A stretch of 8,664 bases of DNA from Faecousia sp. Its GTDB lineage: Bacteria > Bacillota > Clostridia > Oscillospirales > Oscillospiraceae. How positions within the stretch are numbered: the first letter of the stretch is position 1; each line of letters opens with the position of its first letter. The notes under the pieces were generated by a model, which worked only from the letters and a program-made list of their open reading frames with translations, had not been told where the DNA came from and did no database searches. Location of the stretch: the NCBI GenBank assembly GCA_029258495.1, contig JARHYV010000196.1, positions 1-8,664 of the forward strand, written 5' to 3'. The position numbers were made by a program, and so were the translations under genes. Positions 6,684 through 8,664 of this stretch are shown here, one piece after another.

Positions 6684-7012
6684 GTTTGCTCCTCGACTGA
6701 AGATTGCAGTGCGCGGATCAGTTCCTCCACCTGACCGCCCTCATCCTCGGTGGATGCTGACAGCTGCTCCAGAGCCTTCAGCCGATCGATCAGCTTGATC
6801 TCCACCATTCCCTTTTCGCTCCGCTTGATCTCACTGAGCAGACTCAGATCGAGTCCGGTCAGGTTCGGCATCTCCTCCAGTGCCAGCCTGACGCAGTCGT
6901 TGGGCTTGCCAAAGGCCAGCTCCGCCAAACGTCTGGTCACATCTTCCTTGCGCACCTGCCCCTGCCGGATCCGCTGTTTCAGCGAGGATCCTTGGTTGTC
7001 TTTTCGCTCCAA
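6680..7012 (-). CDS. terS: Terminase small subunit-like protein, short form lacking an obvious HTH
   Basis: The small terminase normally binds the packaging site and loads DNA on the motor. This 110-residue protein starts at a TTG (7010-7012) with AGGAGG eight bases upstream; no ATG fits. It begins with a short basic region (KQRIRQGQVRKEDVTRRL) and then LAFGKPNDCVRLALEE, DLSLLSEIKRSEKGMVEIKLIDRLKALEQL, the C-terminal oligomerisation-type segment typical of XtmA-like small terminases. The tail (STEDEGGQVEELIRALQSS) is acidic and probably contacts TerL. Full-length XtmA-type proteins are about 150-260 residues with an N-terminal helix-turn-helix; that part is not visible here. Its stop overlaps terL. 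The role is supported by position and the C-terminal pattern. Confidence 0.78.
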   Translation of the reverse strand: MERKDNQGSSLKQRIRQGQVRKEDVTRRLAELAFGKPNDCVRLALEEMPNLTGLDLSLLSEIKRSEKGMVEIKLIDRLKALEQLSASTEDEGGQVEELIRALQSSVEEQT

Positions 7013-7016
7013 TTCC

Positions 7017-7112
7017 TTAGCCTCCTTTCAACACTGTTCTCAAATAGCTTTCATGTTGTCCAAAAGCATGCAACGCCTTCTCAATTCCCTGCCCAATTCT
7101 TGACAAATCCAC
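7017..7112 (-). CDS. Possible 31-residue leader ORF before terS
   Basis: Read from the GTG at 7110-7112 (weak AGCAGG upstream; a TTG two codons on, at 7104-7106, is an alternative) to a TAA four bases before the terS start. It encodes a short, amphipathic-looking peptide (RIGQGIEKALHAFG, then SYLRTVLKGG). The AAAGGAGG site of terS forms its last codons, so its translation could gate terS translation. It lies antisense to the promoter of the Apt-like gene. The same frame stays open far upstream only as a shadow of that gene. It may be a chance ORF; the coding call is tentative. Confidence 0.35.
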   Translation of the reverse strand: MDLSRIGQGIEKALHAFGQHESYLRTVLKGG

Positions 7113-7127
7113 CTGCTGCGCTATAAT
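7100..7127 (+). promoter_or_regulatory. Sigma-A promoter of the Apt-like gene
   Basis: TTGACA (7100-7105) and TATAAT (7122-7127), both perfect consensus, are separated by 16 bases. Transcription would begin near 7134, giving a leader of about 33 bases with a small GGGC-TTT-GCCC hairpin (7141-7151) and the AAAAGGAG ribosome site before the ATG at 7167. The promoter lies inside the leader of the oppositely oriented phage operon. Confidence 0.85.
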
Positions 7128-7166
7128 AAACTCATCAAGTGGGCTTTGCCCAAAAGGAGTATAACT

Positions 7167-7721
7167 ATGTATTATAGAATGACCGTAGCCGGTCTGGAGC
7201 GTGACCTGCCCATCTGCAAGGTTTCCGATACCCTGTCCATTGCAGGTTTTGTGATCTTCGGCGATCAGGAATTGACCGTCGCCTGCGCACGGGACTTGCT
7301 GAAGAAAGCCCCCGAATACGACTACATTATCACTGCCGAGGCCAAGGGCATCCCTCTGGCACACGAGATGGCCCGCCAGCATGGTGACGCCAAATACATT
7401 CTCGCCCGCAAGGGCCCTAAGCTGTACATGCGGGACATTTTGGATGTTTCCGTCCATTCCATCACCACCGCCAAGGAGCAGCACCTGTATCTGGACGGTG
7501 CCGATGCCGCACTGATGAACGGCAAGCGCATCCTGATCGTGGACGATGTGATCTCCACCGGCGAGAGCCTGTCTGCTCTGGAGGCTCTGGTGGAGAAAGC
7601 AGGCGGACAGATCTGCGGCCGCATGGCGATCCTGGCCGAGGGCGAGGCACAGGAGCGTCCCGACCTGATCTATCTGGAAAAGCTCCCCCTGTTCCATCCG
7701 GACGGAACTGTTATGGAGTAA
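7167..7721 (+). CDS. Phosphoribosyltransferase, adenine phosphoribosyltransferase-like (COG0503 type)
   Basis: Probably joins a base with PRPP in purine salvage, in the cytoplasm. The 184-residue protein starts at the ATG at 7167 with AAAAGGAG seven bases before it; an upstream in-frame TTG at 7146 precedes the ribosome site and falls in the leader hairpin. The type I PRTase PRPP-binding loop is clear: ILIVDDVISTGESL (122-135). The pyrophosphate loop is at YIITAEAKGIPLAHEMA (53-69), followed by ARKGPKLYM (80-88). The FRD-type motif of classical Apt is not seen, so substrate (adenine, xanthine or another base) is unsettled. It has its own promoter and terminator and is an ordinary cellular gene marking the right border of the phage block. 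Confidence 0.88.
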   Translation: MYYRMTVAGLERDLPICKVSDTLSIAGFVIFGDQELTVACARDLLKKAPEYDYIITAEAKGIPLAHEMARQHGDAKYILARKGPKLYMRDILDVSVHSITTAKEQHLYLDGADAALMNGKRILIVDDVISTGESLSALEALVEKAGGQICGRMAILAEGEAQERPDLIYLEKLPLFHPDGTVME

Positions 7722-7737
7722 AATCAAACAATTTTAA

Positions 7738-7767
7738 GGCGCACTGTACCACAGTGCGCCTTTTATT
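7738..7767 (+). terminator. Intrinsic terminator after the Apt-like gene
   Basis: A perfect 10-bp stem, GGCGCACTGT (7738-7747) with ACAGTGCGCC (7751-7760), around an ACC loop, followed by TTTTATT. It begins 16 bases after the stop codon and ends only 17 bases before the next ATG. Confidence 0.92.
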
Positions 7768-7784
7768 CTATCGAGGTGTCAATC

Positions 7785-8411
7785 ATGCAGCAGAAAACAG
7801 ACAATTATCAGATCTTGGCAGCCAAGACCCGTGAAAAGTTCCTCACCTACGATCAGCAGTCCATCATCAGCAGCATTCCCATGACCCATGATGACCGTTT
7901 TTTCTATCTTCCCGTACTGGATCGAACCTGCCGCATCTGCCGAAAGACCGGAATGCTTGCATGGTCGTGTCCGGACGGCTCCTTCCTTGTCAGTGCAGAG
8001 CCCTGCGATTATCTCACTGTTTTTGACTATCTGTGCGATGCCGACCCCTGCCGATCTCTATCCGATACCTTTGTCGCCATGGCAAATTTCGGGCATATGT
8101 TTCACTCTGATCTTCTGGAAGATCACCGTCCCTCCAAGCTTGAGCAAGCAATCGATCGGCATCCGGAGCTGCTCCGTCAGGCGTGCCGCGCACTGCACGG
8201 AACACCGGTCACCCAGGGTGATATCGGTTATAAAATTCCATTTTTTCCGGATATGCCCGTGGTGCTCCGGTTCTGGCATTCGGACGAAGATTTCCCTGCA
8301 CAGCTCAGATATTTTTGGGATAAAAACGCACTTTTTTATCTAAAATACGAAACAATGTTCTATGCTCTCGGCATTTTGCAAAACCGACTTTTGTCGTTCA
8401 TAAACTGTTAA
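7785..8411 (+). CDS. DUF3786 family protein
   Basis: A 208-residue soluble protein of unknown function. I chose the ATG at 7785 because GAGGTG lies six bases upstream; an in-frame GTG at 7776 falls within that ribosome site. It matches my memory of DUF3786 proteins of anaerobic Firmicutes: the N-terminal YQILAAKTREKFLTY, the R-x-F-F-Y-L-P-V-L-D-R region, a C49-x2-C52 pair, then a LTVFDYLCDAD helix, the FGHMFHSDLL segment and the C-terminal half with DMPVVLRFWHSDEDFPAQ and LFYLKYETMFYALGILQNRL. Related proteins are sometimes found with corrinoid or redox genes, which is not the case here. The only promoter visible upstream is that of the Apt-like gene, across the terminator. Confidence 0.75.
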   Translation: MQQKTDNYQILAAKTREKFLTYDQQSIISSIPMTHDDRFFYLPVLDRTCRICRKTGMLAWSCPDGSFLVSAEPCDYLTVFDYLCDADPCRSLSDTFVAMANFGHMFHSDLLEDHRPSKLEQAIDRHPELLRQACRALHGTPVTQGDIGYKIPFFPDMPVVLRFWHSDEDFPAQLRYFWDKNALFYLKYETMFYALGILQNRLLSFINC

Positions 8412-8523
8412 AAACTAGCAATTCTATATCTTTTCGATACATTTTTACTTAAAAAAGGAGCCACCCTGAAAATCCTCCCTCAGGGGATAGAAAAATAAAC
8501 AATAAATATGGGCAAAACACCGA

Positions 8524-8552
8524 TTGACTTTTAGCAAAATAATGAATAAAAT
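8524..8552 (+). promoter_or_regulatory. Sigma-A-like promoter of the gene at the right edge
   Basis: TTGACT (8524-8529) and TAAAAT (8547-8552) with a 17-base spacer, each five of six bases to consensus. Predicted start near 8559, about 90 bases before the TTG start at 8651, so the leader is unusually long for the window. The rest of the gap from 8412 to 8523 is AT-rich and shows only a weak 6-bp hairpin (8464-8485). Confidence 0.6.
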
Positions 8553-8558
8553 GTTATC

Positions 8559-8613
8559 GATACACAGTATGTGCGGAAGTGTCGTTTGTTCCAGTTCCGC
8601 TGGCAAATGTATC
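8559..8613 (+). ncRNA. Structured 5' leader (unidentified)
   Basis: Two nested stems: GATACA (8559-8564) with TGTATC (8608-8613), and GCGGAA (8573-8578) with TTCCGC (8595-8600), the latter with two further pairs after a mismatch. Another pairing, TATGTG (8569-8574) with CACATA (8618-8623), would be mutually exclusive with the inner stem. The region begins almost exactly at the predicted transcription start. It does not match a riboswitch I recognise and has no terminator T-run. Confidence 0.4.
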
Positions 8614-8650
8614 AGTCCACATATTTATTACTTACTTAGGAGGAATTACA

Positions 8651-8664
8651 TTGGATCGCTTAAT
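8651..8664 (+). CDS. Start of an unidentified gene (3' part outside window)
   Basis: A TTG at 8651-8653 follows a perfect AGGAGG (8638-8643) with a seven-base spacer, giving M-D-R-L and then the window edge. There is no ATG in suitable distance. Too little is present to identify the product; the promoter and folded leader above suggest it begins its own transcription unit. Confidence 0.55.

Larger units (their letters stand above)
180..7112 (-). mobile_element. Phage-derived head and packaging module (prophage remnant or domesticated cassette)
   Basis: A single minus-strand run of phage genes in the canonical late order: small terminase, large terminase, portal, protease, decoration protein, capsid, connector, stopper, neck/tail-like proteins. 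Junctions are tight (ATGA overlaps, a TAAATG junction, 13-17 base overlaps). The order resembles PBSX and skin of Bacillus subtilis (xtmA-xtmB-xkdE-xkdF-xkdG and following). No integrase, repressor, replication, tape-measure, sheath, lysis or tail-fibre gene lies in the block. It is bounded by glgP on the left and an Apt-like gene on the right. I found no convincing flanking direct repeats, so ends are given as gene limits and not att sites. Confidence 0.85.

Noticed and set aside
125..7166. Flanking att-type direct repeats around the phage block
   Set aside because: I compared 125-180 with 7013-7166 by eye and saw no repeat beyond short chance matches; there is also no tRNA gene or integrase in the window.
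7017..7727. 236-aa minus-strand open frame across the Apt-like gene
   Set aside because: It is the reverse-strand shadow of a clear phosphoribosyltransferase gene and has low-complexity, unfamily-like sequence; only its last 31 codons outside that gene are kept as a tentative leader ORF.
8464..8485. CCCTGA/TCAGGG hairpin after the DUF3786 gene
   Set aside because: Only six pairs, with no T-run on the plus strand; on the minus strand the T-run lies too far from the stem for a convincing terminator.
1..8664. CRISPR array, insertion sequence, tRNA or rRNA genes
   Set aside because: No regular repeat-spacer pattern, transposase-like product with terminal repeats, or structural RNA sequence was seen.

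Overview
The window looks like the chromosome of a Gram-positive anaerobe of the Clostridia, most like a Ruminococcus-type member of the Oscillospiraceae. The reasons are strong AGGAGG-type ribosome sites, occasional TTG and GTG starts, a DUF3786-type protein, PBSX-like phage head genes of the gut-Firmicute type, and base composition that is somewhat GC-rich by eye. The genus is an inference.

Left edge (1-174): the last 40 codons of a plus-strand glycogen phosphorylase gene (glgP), followed by a strong hairpin terminator. Middle (180-7112): one long minus-strand operon of phage head genes with almost no gaps. In transcription order it holds a possible 31-codon leader ORF, a short small terminase (TTG start), a PBSX-type large terminase, the portal, an XkdF/S78-like prohead protease with a Cys/His cluster, a decoration-like protein, an HK97-fold major capsid protein, a head-tail connector, a stopper-like protein, an unusual 240-aa neck/tail-like protein and a 127-aa tail/baseplate-like protein. 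It ends 12 bases from the glgP terminator. Right (7100-8411): a strong plus-strand promoter, an Apt-like phosphoribosyltransferase gene, a terminator and a DUF3786-type gene. Right edge (8412-8664): a promoter, a leader able to fold, and the first codons of another gene with a TTG start.

The main point is the middle block. All of its reading frames are open and the key catalytic residues of the packaging motor and protease can be seen, so the set could in principle build, mature and fill a capsid. Yet it sits directly between ordinary metabolic genes, with no integrase, repressor, replication, sheath or tube, tape measure, lysis or host-recognition gene. It is either a well-preserved prophage remnant or a domesticated head-and-packaging module (similar in idea to a gene transfer agent, a capsid-encoding satellite, or a nucleic-acid container). 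The sequence alone cannot decide between these. Its leader region overlaps the promoter of the neighbouring phosphoribosyltransferase gene, so the two transcription units may interfere with each other.
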